From contig CAVZFB010000016.1 of assembly GCA_963774345.1 (NCBI GenBank), positions 62,001-126,000 on the forward strand: 64,000 nt of DNA. The letters run 5' to 3'. The DNA is from AP-15 sp963774345 (GTDB lineage: Bacteria > Pseudomonadota > Alphaproteobacteria > ATCC43930 > CGMCC-115725). The position numbers and the translations under genes are program-made. How positions within the stretch are numbered: the first letter of the stretch is position 1; each line of letters starts with the position of its first letter. Positions 55,771 through 63,744 of the stretch are shown here, piece after piece. The notes under the pieces were generated by a model, which saw only the letters and a program-made list of their open reading frames with translations, did no database searches and was not told where the DNA came from.

Positions 55771-58151
55771 TGGGAAGGAGCCGCAGCCTCGATTGCCACC
55801 GGCTCCCCCCCCACTCGGCCTCGTGGCAGCGGCTGGCCTACGCGCTGCTCGGCTGTTTTGCGGTAGCGGTCGCGGCAGTTCCGGCCACCGCCCAACTCGC
55901 CGTGACCCGCGGCGCAAAGCAGAATCCGAATACCCCGATCGCGGTCCGCGCCGACGAGATCGAGTACAACCAGGATCTCGCGCTGACGATTGCCCGCGGG
56001 CACGTCGAAATCTCGCAAAACGGCGAGGTTCTGCTCGCCGATACGGTCACCTACAACCAGCGCACCGACACCATTACGGCATCGGGCAATGTCAGCCTCT
56101 CCGAGCCCACCGGCGAGATCGTGTTTGCCGACTACATGGAGCTGCGCGATGCAATGAACGAGGGGTTCGCCAAGGATGTGCGCATGCTGCTCGCGGATCA
56201 CTCCAGGCTCGCGGGCAACGCCGTGCGCCGCACCAGCGGCAACCGCACCGAGCTGCAGCGCGCCGTCTACTCGCCTTGCGACTTGTGCAAGAGCGATCCG
56301 AGCGCGCCGCCTGCATGGCAACTGCAGGCCCGCGAGATCGATCACGACAAAGAGCTCAAGCTGGTCGAATTCCGCGACGTCACGATGGAAATCGACGGCT
56401 GGCCGGTCTTTTACAGCCCGTACATGTCGACCCCCGACCCTACGGTCAAACGCGCGACCGGATTTCTGCCACCGTATTTCGGCGGCTCGAGCAGCGTCGG
56501 TGCGCAAATAACGGTCCCCTATTTCATAGTGCTCGGACCGGACAAGGATCTGACCCTCGCGCCGCGCCTTACCACCAAGGCGGGCCCGCTGCTGGCGGGC
56601 GAGTACGAACAGCGGTTCGGCAACGGCTTTCTCGATGCCATCGGCAGCATCAACCGCAGCAATCCGAACGGAAGCGAGGGCCCCGGAGACGACGAGATTC
56701 GTGGGCACATCAACGAGCACAGCGTGTTCGATCTCGACGACACCTGGCGCACCGGTCTCGACGTGCAGCGGGTCTCCGATCAGAGCTATCTGCTGCAATT
56801 TGGCTTCGGCAACCCGCTGTTGAACGCCGAAATCAGCCGAGCCTACCTCGAAGGCTTCGACGCGCACGGCTCGACCGATGTCAACGCCTATGCATTTCAG
56901 CCGCTGCTGCCCGGTCTCGCGACCTCGACCCAGCCGATTGTGCTCCCGGTCGTCAACCGCAACTGGCAAAGCGATCCCGACCAACTCGGCGGACGGTGGA
57001 ATCTGAACGCCAATCTTCTCGACATTGTCCGCGACCTCGGCACGCAAACAAGGCGCGTCTCGCTCGGTCCGGAATGGGAACGCACTTTCCGCGACGGCAT
57101 CGGCGGGCAATATCAGTTCTCCGCCAGCGTCCGCGGCGACGGCTATTGGGTCAACGATCTGAGCCCGCAGTCGAACCCGGACCTGCCCTCCGCCTTCTTC
57201 CCGATAAACGGTCTACCGGCCACCGACCCGACCAACCCAAATTTTGTGACCGGTCGCGTTTTCCCGCAGGTCGGGCTCAAATGGAGCTACCCGCTGATCC
57301 ACCCGGGCCAAACGCTGACGCCATTGGTCGAGCCGATCGTCGGCATTTACGCCGGCCCCGATGGCGGCAACCAGCGCAGGATCCCGAACGAGGACAGCCT
57401 CTCCTTCGACTATGACGATTCGCTGTTGTTTCGCCCGGACCGTCTGGCCGGCTACGATCTCCTCGATACCGGCCAGCGGGTCGATTACGGCCTAAAACTC
57501 GGCGTTTACGACAGTACCGGCGGCAGCTATCGCACGTTGATCGGTCAAAGCTACCGGGCAGAGACCAACCCATTTCTGCCGCCGGGCTCGGGCGCCGAAA
57601 CGCGGCTTTCCGATGTTGTCGGGCGGGTCGTGCTGTCGCCCAGTTCCTATCTCGACCTGATCTATCGCTTCCGCCTGAACGGCAGCGACCTCAGCTACCG
57701 TGAACAACAGGCCACGGTCAGCGCTGGGCCGGCGACCCTACGCGTCAGCGCGAGTTACATCCTGATCCCTGCCCAGGTCGCGAGCGACGTGGTCACCAAC
57801 CCGACCACCGGCCAGAACGTCCTCTACGGGAAACAGGAGCAGCTTTCGCTCTCGGCCACGGCGAAGCTGACACGCTATTGGTCGCTCCAGGGAAACGAGA
57901 CGGTGAATCTGACCAGCAGTTCAAACCTGGTCAACGGGGTGGTCACGCCGCAGTCGAGCAGCAACAGCCTCTATGCTTCGGTATCGGCGATTTATCAGGA
58001 CGAGTGTATGGCCTTCATTGGCTCGTTGACCCAATCGGGGATACGCAACGGTGCCGTCACCCCGGGGGTCAGCGTGCTTTTCAGCGTGGTATTCAAGAAT
58101 CTCGGCGAGGTCGGCGGCAACGTCGCGACGCTTGGCGGCGGGCAATCTTAA
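55770..58151 (+). CDS. lptD: LPS assembly protein LptD (outer-membrane)
   Basis: LptD is the beta-barrel that, with the lipoprotein LptE, inserts LPS into the outer leaflet. It has about 793 residues. The N-terminal signal ends near PATAQ. The beta-jellyroll part is IAVRADEIEYNQDLALTIAR, with EVLLADTVTYNQRTDTITAS. The barrel includes GWPVFYSPYMSTPDPTVKRA and many Tyr/Gly-rich strands. Cys residues in SPCDLCKSDP and YQDECMAF are placed where interdomain disulfides form in other LptD proteins. I chose ATG 55770; the open frame from 55137 is a shadow of lptG. No lptE is adjacent. Confidence 0.95.
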   Translation: MGRSRSLDCHRLPPHSASWQRLAYALLGCFAVAVAAVPATAQLAVTRGAKQNPNTPIAVRADEIEYNQDLALTIARGHVEISQNGEVLLADTVTYNQRTDTITASGNVSLSEPTGEIVFADYMELRDAMNEGFAKDVRMLLADHSRLAGNAVRRTSGNRTELQRAVYSPCDLCKSDPSAPPAWQLQAREIDHDKELKLVEFRDVTMEIDGWPVFYSPYMSTPDPTVKRATGFLPPYFGGSSSVGAQITVPYFIVLGPDKDLTLAPRLTTKAGPLLAGEYEQRFGNGFLDAIGSINRSNPNGSEGPGDDEIRGHINEHSVFDLDDTWRTGLDVQRVSDQSYLLQFGFGNPLLNAEISRAYLEGFDAHGSTDVNAYAFQPLLPGLATSTQPIVLPVVNRNWQSDPDQLGGRWNLNANLLDIVRDLGTQTRRVSLGPEWERTFRDGIGGQYQFSASVRGDGYWVNDLSPQSNPDLPSAFFPINGLPATDPTNPNFVTGRVFPQVGLKWSYPLIHPGQTLTPLVEPIVGIYAGPDGGNQRRIPNEDSLSFDYDDSLLFRPDRLAGYDLLDTGQRVDYGLKLGVYDSTGGSYRTLIGQSYRAETNPFLPPGSGAETRLSDVVGRVVLSPSSYLDLIYRFRLNGSDLSYREQQATVSAGPATLRVSASYILIPAQVASDVVTNPTTGQNVLYGKQEQLSLSATAKLTRYWSLQGNETVNLTSSSNLVNGVVTPQSSSNSLYASVSAIYQDECMAFIGSLTQSGIRNGAVTPGVSVLFSVVFKNLGEVGGNVATLGGGQS

Positions 58152-58265
58152 AATATGGATTTGCGGCGACCCTGGATCCTCCGGCGGCCATTCGCGCTGG
58201 CGACATAAGCTTCTGGAAAGTGTAGGGTGCGGTGTTCGTCAGGGGGCACGGAGCTGGGCTGATCC

Positions 58266-59576
58266 ATGAAAGGAATCTGGTGGTTTTGCGTTCTTATGAT
58301 CGTTCTCTGCGGGGTTTCGCGGGCGCAGACGACGGCGCCCGCGGCCTCCCCCCGGGGGCCGGCAGCACAAGCGCCCGGAGCGTCATATCCCGAAATCCGA
58401 ATTGCCGCGGTCGTCAATGACGACGTGATCTCGGTTAGCGATCTCGCGTCGCGCATCAGGATGGTCATGCTGTCCACCAGCATTCCGGATACGCCGCAAG
58501 CGCGCCAGCGCCTTGCGGCCCAAGTTTTGCGGCAGCTGATAGACGAAAAGCTGCAAATTCAGGAGGCAAAGCACAAGAACATCATCGCTACCGACGCTGA
58601 GATAAAAAAGGCGATCGGCACGATTGAGCAACAAAACAACATGAAACCCGGTCAGATCGACGAGATCCTCAAGGCGAACGGCATCGAACATAGCGCGATG
58701 GTCCAACAGGTGACGGCGTCGATCGTCTGGGCAAAGCTGATTCGGCAGATCGCGGCTGACACCGACCCGGTCTCCGACCAAGAGGTCGAAGACACGCTAA
58801 AGCGGCTAAAGCAAAACGAAAATGATCCACAAAGCCGCGTCGCCGAGATCTTCCTCGCGGTCGACAACCCGCAGCAGGACGCGGAGGTACTCGCGCTGGC
58901 CAATAGGCTGATCGACCAGATGAAGCAAGGCGCGCGCTTTTCCGCGGTCGCCCAGCAATTCTCGCAATCCGCTACCGCAGCCGTCGGCGGCGACATCGGC
59001 TGGATTCAGCCTGACCAGCTCAGCCCTCCGCTGGCGAAGGCGGTGGGACCGATGCGTCCAGGCGAGCTGTCTCCGCCGATCCGGACCCCGGCCGGCTATT
59101 ATATTTTGCTCGTTCTCGACCGGCGCACCGGCCGCGTGGTCAGTCCGGACGATACGGTCCTTCACATCGTGCAAGTGGTCTTCCCGTTGCCCCCGCAACC
59201 CAGTGAGGAAGCCCGCCGCGCCGCGCTCGCCGAAGCGGCGGCGGCAAGGACGGACGCGAAAAGCTGCCAGGATATGCTGCGGATCGGCAAGGCGAAGGCG
59301 CCCCAATTGTCGAGCGAGGGCGATCTGCGCGCGAGCCAGATCTCCCCGGCGATGCGCAGCGTCGTGCTTGGCCTCGGGATCGGACAGCCTTCGGAGCCGA
59401 TCGTTCAAAAAAACGGGATCGGCGTGATAATGGTGTGCAAAAAGACCGAGCCGAAACCGACCGTCACTACGCGCGACGACGTCTTCGAATCCTTGATGCG
59501 CGAGCGCGTTGACGCGCTGGCCCGCCGTTACATGCGAGACCTGCGGCGCTCCGCCTATGTCGATGTCCGAGTTTGA
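58266..59576 (+). CDS. surA: Periplasmic chaperone / peptidyl-prolyl isomerase SurA
   Basis: SurA escorts unfolded outer-membrane proteins, including LptD, across the periplasm. The 436-residue protein has a signal peptide (MKGIWWFCVLMIVLCGVSRA), a helical chaperone module starting EIRIAAVVNDDVISVSDLAS, a parvulin domain (SRVAEIFLAVDNPQQDAEVL to GDIGWIQPDQLSPPLAKAV) and a second, weaker parvulin-like segment. A 114-bp gap separates it from lptD. Placement next to lptD matches its role. The pdxA gene follows 5 nt later. Confidence 0.94.
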   Translation: MKGIWWFCVLMIVLCGVSRAQTTAPAASPRGPAAQAPGASYPEIRIAAVVNDDVISVSDLASRIRMVMLSTSIPDTPQARQRLAAQVLRQLIDEKLQIQEAKHKNIIATDAEIKKAIGTIEQQNNMKPGQIDEILKANGIEHSAMVQQVTASIVWAKLIRQIAADTDPVSDQEVEDTLKRLKQNENDPQSRVAEIFLAVDNPQQDAEVLALANRLIDQMKQGARFSAVAQQFSQSATAAVGGDIGWIQPDQLSPPLAKAVGPMRPGELSPPIRTPAGYYILLVLDRRTGRVVSPDDTVLHIVQVVFPLPPQPSEEARRAALAEAAAARTDAKSCQDMLRIGKAKAPQLSSEGDLRASQISPAMRSVVLGLGIGQPSEPIVQKNGIGVIMVCKKTEPKPTVTTRDDVFESLMRERVDALARRYMRDLRRSAYVDVRV

Positions 59577-59581
59577 CCGCC

Positions 59582-60583
59582 ATGCCGTTGCCGATCGCCG
59601 TGACCATGGGCGAGCCCGCCGGGATCGGCGGCGAGATAGCACTCAAGGCCTGGCTCGGCCGCAGCCGAGGGGTCCCGGCCTTTTACCTGATCGACAACCC
59701 TGATCGGCTCGCGTCTTTGGCGGCGGCGCTCGGCTGGCCGGTGCCGATCCGGCCAATCACAACGCCTGCTCAGGCGCCCGAAATCTTCGCCGAAGCGCTG
59801 CCTGTCGCCCCGATCGGCCCAGCACTGCGCGGACGGGCAGGCCACCCCGACCCGGCTGATGGGCCTGCGATCATCGGCGCGATCGAAGCCGCCGTCGCCG
59901 ATGTTCGCGGCCGCCGCGCCGCCGCCCTTGTCACCAACCCGATCCACAAGGATAGCCTCTATCGCGCCGGCTTTCGTCATCCGGGCCATACCGAATACCT
60001 GGCCGAACTTGCCGGTGAGGGAGCGACGCCGGTGATGATGCTAGTCTGCCCTGAGCTGCGGGTCGTCCCGGTCACGATCCATCTCGCTCTGCGGCGGGCG
60101 GTCGAAAGCTTGACCGCAGCAGCGATCGTCGAAGCCGGCCGAGTGACCGCGGCGGCGTTGCGGCAGGATTTCGGCGTCGCCGCGCCGGTGCTCGCGGTCG
60201 CCGGTCTCAACCCCCATGCGGGCGAGGCGGGCGGTCTGGGCCATGAGGAGATCGAGATCATCGCCCCGGCCATCGCCGCGCTTCGCGCCGCCGGGATCGA
60301 CGCGCGCGGCCCTCTGGCGGCTGACACCATGTTCCACGCCGAAGCGCGGCGATCTTATGACGCCGCCCTATGCATGTATCACGACCAGGCCTTGATCCCA
60401 ATCAAGACCATCGACTTCGACGGCGGCGTCAACGTGACGTTGGGGCTGCCGTTTGTCCGCACCTCGCCGGACCACGGCACCGCATTCGCGATCGCGGGAC
60501 GCGGTATCGCCCGCGCCGGCAGCCTGATCGCCGCGCTTCGGCTGGCGGCCGAGATGGCGGCGAAGCGGATGGCCCTGGCCTGA
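59582..60583 (+). CDS. pdxA: 4-hydroxythreonine-4-phosphate dehydrogenase
   Basis: PdxA catalyses a metal- and NAD-dependent step of pyridoxal phosphate synthesis. The 333-residue protein starts MPLPIAVTMGEPAGIGGEIA. Metal ligands and active-site segments include AGFRHPGHTEYLAELAGEGA, AGLNPHAGEAGGLGHEEIEI and AADTMFHAEARRSYDAALCM, with YHDQALIPIKTIDFDGGVNV near the end. I chose ATG 59582, 5 nt after the surA stop; an in-frame TTG at 59573 is an alternative. The pdxA-rsmA order is common in alphaproteobacteria. Confidence 0.96.
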   Translation: MPLPIAVTMGEPAGIGGEIALKAWLGRSRGVPAFYLIDNPDRLASLAAALGWPVPIRPITTPAQAPEIFAEALPVAPIGPALRGRAGHPDPADGPAIIGAIEAAVADVRGRRAAALVTNPIHKDSLYRAGFRHPGHTEYLAELAGEGATPVMMLVCPELRVVPVTIHLALRRAVESLTAAAIVEAGRVTAAALRQDFGVAAPVLAVAGLNPHAGEAGGLGHEEIEIIAPAIAALRAAGIDARGPLAADTMFHAEARRSYDAALCMYHDQALIPIKTIDFDGGVNVTLGLPFVRTSPDHGTAFAIAGRGIARAGSLIAALRLAAEMAAKRMALA

Positions 60584-61440
60584 AGCCCGCGTCTGAGCCC
60601 GCTCTCCGGGCCGCCTCGGTTGCGCTGCCGCCGCTGCGCGAGGTCATTGCCCGACACGGCATCGCGGCGCAGCGCCGGTACGGGCAGAATTTTCTCCTCG
60701 ACCTCAACCTGACAGGCAGGATCGCCCGCGCCGCCGGGCCGCTCGACCAGGCCACGGTCATCGAGATCGGCGCGGGTCCGGGCGGCCTGACCCGTGCATT
60801 GCTCGCCGAAGGCGCGCGTCGCGTCGTGGCAATCGAGCGCGACCCACGCTGTCTCGCCGCCCTCGCCGAGCTGGCGGCGGCATATCCAGGGCGCCTCGAC
60901 CTCGTAGCTGGGGACGCGCTGACGATCGACCCGGCGGCACTCGCCGCAGCGCCGCGAAAGATCGTCGCCAACCTGCCCTACAACATCGCCACCGCGCTGC
61001 TGCTTGCCTGGCTTGGCCAAATCCGCGCTTTCGACAGCCTGACCTTGATGTTTCAGCGCGAGGTGGCGTTGCGGCTGACAGCGGCGCCGTGCACCAAAGC
61101 TTATGGGCGGCTCTCGGTCTTGACTCAATGGCTCGCCGAGCCGCGCATTCTGTTCGACGTGCCGGCCCGCGCCTTCACTCCGCCGCCCAAGGTAATTTCG
61201 AGTCTGGTCGGCATCATCCCGCGCGCTGCACCGGTGGCCCTGGCGGTAAAGCCTGCACTCGAACGCGTCACCGCCGCCGCATTCGGCCAGCGCCGCAAGA
61301 TGCTGCGCTCTAGCCTCAAAGTGCTCGGCGTCGCGGTCATCCCTTTACTCGACCGCGCCGGCGTCCCGCCGACCGCCCGCGCCGAAGAGCTCTCCATCGC
61401 CGCATTTTGCGCTCTCGCGAGGGCTATCGAGGATGGATAG
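60580..61440 (+). CDS. rsmA: 16S rRNA dimethyladenosine transferase
   Basis: RsmA (KsgA) methylates two adjacent adenosines near the 3' end of 16S rRNA, a late step in 30S maturation. The sequence has LPPLREVIARHGIAAQRRYG, the SAM-binding motif TVIEIGAGPGGLTRALL, and the catalytic IVANLPYNIATALLLAW. The C-terminal part has SSLVGIIPRAAPVALAVK and FGQRRKMLRSSLKVLG. No ATG, GTG or TTG lies at the expected N-terminus in this frame; the first plausible start is CTG 60580, overlapping the pdxA TGA. This may be a true CTG start or a nearby sequence error. The stop at 61440 is followed by a clear terminator. Confidence 0.93.
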   Translation: MKPASEPALRAASVALPPLREVIARHGIAAQRRYGQNFLLDLNLTGRIARAAGPLDQATVIEIGAGPGGLTRALLAEGARRVVAIERDPRCLAALAELAAAYPGRLDLVAGDALTIDPAALAAAPRKIVANLPYNIATALLLAWLGQIRAFDSLTLMFQREVALRLTAAPCTKAYGRLSVLTQWLAEPRILFDVPARAFTPPPKVISSLVGIIPRAAPVALAVKPALERVTAAAFGQRRKMLRSSLKVLGVAVIPLLDRAGVPPTARAEELSIAAFCALARAIEDG

Positions 61441-61455
61441 TCGCATCACACGCAG

Positions 61456-61493
61456 CAAAAAGACCCGCCGGCGGGGCCGGACGGGCCTTTTTT
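61456..61493. terminator. Intrinsic terminator after rsmA, usable from both sides
   Basis: The segment AAAAAGACCCGCCGGC, GGG, GCCGGACGGGCC and TTTTTT forms a GC-rich stem (CCCG-CCGGC with GCCGG-A-CGGG) flanked by A-run and T-run. It can end rsmA transcription rightward and the small exported gene leftward. Confidence 0.8.
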
Positions 61494-61508
61494 GCGAGCG
61501 AGAAGGAT

Positions 61509-61784
61509 TTAGTTCGGAGCGGGGGCGAAATGGGGCGCCGAATACGGATGCGTCGCCGGATCGTCATTTGATGGCGCCGCCGTGTAATGTTGCTCTTGCC
61601 ATGCGGCGTTGTTGCCGGGGTTGGGGGTGATTTTATCGGCCGATACCGGGGGCATTGTGGTTGCGGTGGGAGCCGTCTCGGGGCTGGTCGGCGGCAAGGC
61701 CGAGACTGACTGGGCATTGGCGGTCACGGTGACAGCTGCCAGCAACCCTACGCCCATAACCGTCGATTTGAGCAAACTGCGCAT
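61509..61784 (-). CDS. Small exported protein of unknown function
   Basis: A 91-residue protein with a clear signal peptide (MRSLLKSTVMGVGLLAAVTV, cleavage near ANAQ). The mature part is Pro/Thr/Ala-rich and probably disordered (PPTSPETAPTATTMPPVSA). I chose ATG 61784, which has GGAGAA upstream, over a longer TTG start. No family is recognised. It converges on rsmA across the shared terminator. Confidence 0.75.
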   Translation of the reverse strand: MRSLLKSTVMGVGLLAAVTVTANAQSVSALPPTSPETAPTATTMPPVSADKITPNPGNNAAWQEQHYTAAPSNDDPATHPYSAPHFAPAPN

Positions 61785-61947
61785 TCTCAATTCTCCAGTC
61801 TCAGATCAAGTGACTTGATACCTGAGCATCGGTTTACAATGAATTCAAATGATAATTGTGCATCGCACACATGCGCAACATTCATATAATGTCGCGAGAC
61901 CAGAGCCGTTCGGGGCCAGATGAGCCATCACCGGCCGTTGAAGCGAA

Positions 61948-61969
61948 AGCGGCGCCCGAAGGCGCCGCT
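61948..61969. terminator. Perfect 9-bp hairpin after the PEP-CTERM gene
   Basis: AGCGGCGCC, a CGAA loop and GGCGCCGCT form a stable stem just beyond the stop at 61986. On the minus strand it is followed by TTTCGCTTC, a weak T-rich tract. Confidence 0.55.
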
Positions 61970-61985
61970 GTTCCGTCGCGCTGGA

Positions 61986-62645
61986 TCAGGCGGCTGTGCG
62001 GCGCCGGATCGCAGCGAGTCCGACCAATCCGACACCGAGCAATGAAAGGGTCATCGGCTCTGGGACCGGATCTACGGGAGGCGCAATACCCAGGAACCCG
62101 AAGATCAGGTCGTTGTAGTCGAAGTCACTATTTTGATTGGCCAGCAAATCCTCCATGCCGGCAAAGGTCCAGTCGCCGATCGGCGCGATCCCGGTCATCA
62201 CGCCGTACGCCGCGCCTAGGTCCGCCTGGGTCAAGTACGTGCGAGGTGCGTCGGTTTGGAAATCGGCGTAGGTCGATTGAACGGCGATGTGCTGTTTACC
62301 GTCACTTGCGGCAATGCCGGCCTGAAAGCTGTCGCCGGTCGTTTGGTTCGTGAATACAAAATCGAGAACCTGGCCTACTGTAAGGCCGGTTATCGTCGCC
62401 TCGGTGCCGAGCGCATCCTGATTGCTGATCAGCAAACTCACGCCATTGAGGAGTAGATCCACATCGGCGGCGCTCTTGTAGGCGAAGACAATGTCTACCG
62501 TCGACGCATCCGCGGTGATCGAGCAGGTCGTGCCGGCGCCCGGATCCGGCGCGCTGATCTGTGTGCTGGACACGCAGGTCGCCTGGGCCTGGCCGGCGGC
62601 GCCGAGGGCGACAAGGGCCGCCGCAGCGAGCAGGAGCTTTTTCAT
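61986..62645 (-). CDS. PEP-CTERM sorting-domain protein
   Basis: A 219-residue exported protein. The signal peptide is MKKLLLAAAALVALGAAGQA. The C-terminus VPEPMTLSLLGVGLVGLAAI plus RRRTAA is a textbook PEP-CTERM anchor: motif, membrane helix and basic tail, recognised by an exosortase. The middle part has a DFDYNDLIFGF stretch like that of DUF4114-type domains, which may bind calcium. Cys24 and Cys41 or so could form a disulfide. I chose ATG 62645 rather than the GTG just before it. No exosortase gene is in the window. Confidence 0.88.
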   Translation of the reverse strand: MKKLLLAAAALVALGAAGQAQATCVSSTQISAPDPGAGTTCSITADASTVDIVFAYKSAADVDLLLNGVSLLISNQDALGTEATITGLTVGQVLDFVFTNQTTGDSFQAGIAASDGKQHIAVQSTYADFQTDAPRTYLTQADLGAAYGVMTGIAPIGDWTFAGMEDLLANQNSDFDYNDLIFGFLGIAPPVDPVPEPMTLSLLGVGLVGLAAIRRRTAA

Positions 62646-63139
62646 CACATCCGTCCACAGAACCTGGAAATTCCAATTACGGCCATGTGAGCAATTGTCA
62701 TGCCACCGCTAAATTATGAGTTATTTCAACACGATGGTGTCCATCTACGGTGAGCGCAGCCAATGATGTAAAGGTTTCCGGCGACCCAATTTCGCTGTCG
62801 GTTTCAAAAAAGAACGTGAATCCAATTAGATACCTCTTTAACTCGTCGAGCAGCTACAAAAGATTGAGTAAGAATTTCCGACATACGTAAACCGAGAACA
62901 ACTCGGGTATCAGGGCTGCCGGCCCTTTTTCCCAAGCCCTACCGCGTTAAGATAACGGGGTGAGACGGCAAATGCGCCATCAGGCGCCACCGGGAGCGGC
63001 GGCCTGCCGGTAGGCCTGCCGAGCCGGTTAGTCCCGCCCGATCGGCAGGCCTTGGATGAACGCGGCGAGGCCCGCCTGAGGCTGCCGTTCATGGGGTTAC
63101 CGGATTGACCCCTTGCTCCCGATCCGGGACTATCGCTCA
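62646..63139. other. Intergenic region with an inverted repeat, partly AT-rich
   Basis: The first 250 bp, next to the PEP-CTERM gene, are unusually AT-rich for this window and probably hold its promoter. The rest is GC-rich, with no gene seen. An 11-bp perfect inverted repeat lies at 63012-63022 and 63042-63052 (AGGCCTGCCGA and its complement, 19-nt loop). A small RNA or an extra-long leader is possible. Confidence 0.5.
63012..63052. repeat. 11-bp perfect inverted repeat, orphan hairpin
   Basis: AGGCCTGCCGA pairs with TCGGCAGGCCT across 19 nt. A further partial copy, GGCCTGCCGG, lies just before it. It lies about 90 bp before the kinase-like start and has no T-run. Confidence 0.5.
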
Positions 63140-63715
63140 ATGAATAAAGAAATCATAACCGTGGCCGGATCGCCCGGGTCAGGCAAATCCTCGACCGCGA
63201 AGGCAGTCGCTTCCGCCCTCGGATTCCGCCACTTTTCCTCCGGCGATCTATTCAGGCAGCTGGCGGCGGAGCGGGGCGAGTTGATCGAAGCAATGAATAT
63301 TTCGGCTGAAGTGCAGCGGGATATCGATCTCAAAGTAGACAATTTGCTGCAACAGATGTACGGCGCCGAAGAGAAACTCGTGATCGATTCGCGCATGGCG
63401 TGGCGGTGGATGCCGTATTCGTTCAAGGTGTTTCTCGTGCTCGATCCGGACACCGCTGCCGAGCGCATTTTTAACAGCCTGCGGGAAGAAGGGCGGCAGA
63501 GCGAGGACGCGAAATCTGTCGAAGAAGCCCGCGCGAGCATAGATCGGCGATTTGCGAGCGAGCAAAAGCGATATCGCGCGCTATACGGAGTAAATCCGAT
63601 CGATCCTCTGAATTTCGACGTCGTGATCAATACAAAGCACAACAATTTGAAGGCGGTGATAGCAATAGTTCTGGCGGCGTACGAGGCATGGCGTGCTAAT
63701 GAAAACAGCGCTTAG
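63140..63715 (+). CDS. Cytidylate-kinase-like P-loop protein
   Basis: A 191-residue P-loop kinase. The N-terminus KEIITVAGSPGSGKSSTAKA holds the Walker A motif, and GFRHFSSGDLFRQLAAERG matches the NMP-binding region of cytidylate kinases of the small, archaeal-like type. VIDSRMAWRWMPYSFKVFLV and RIFNSLREEGRQSEDAKSVE give the lid-like part. It could phosphorylate CMP or another small substrate. Normal bacterial Cmk is longer, with an insert that is absent here, so this may be a paralogue. I chose ATG 63140 over the longer frame at 63113. Confidence 0.83.
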   Translation: MNKEIITVAGSPGSGKSSTAKAVASALGFRHFSSGDLFRQLAAERGELIEAMNISAEVQRDIDLKVDNLLQQMYGAEEKLVIDSRMAWRWMPYSFKVFLVLDPDTAAERIFNSLREEGRQSEDAKSVEEARASIDRRFASEQKRYRALYGVNPIDPLNFDVVINTKHNNLKAVIAIVLAAYEAWRANENSA

Positions 63716-63744
63716 TGGTGCCTCTCGATAAATTCGGGGCCCGC

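Noticed and set aside
55503..57110. A 535-codon minus-strand frame opposite lptG/lptD
   Set aside because: It has no family motifs and mirrors the codon pattern of the real plus-strand genes.
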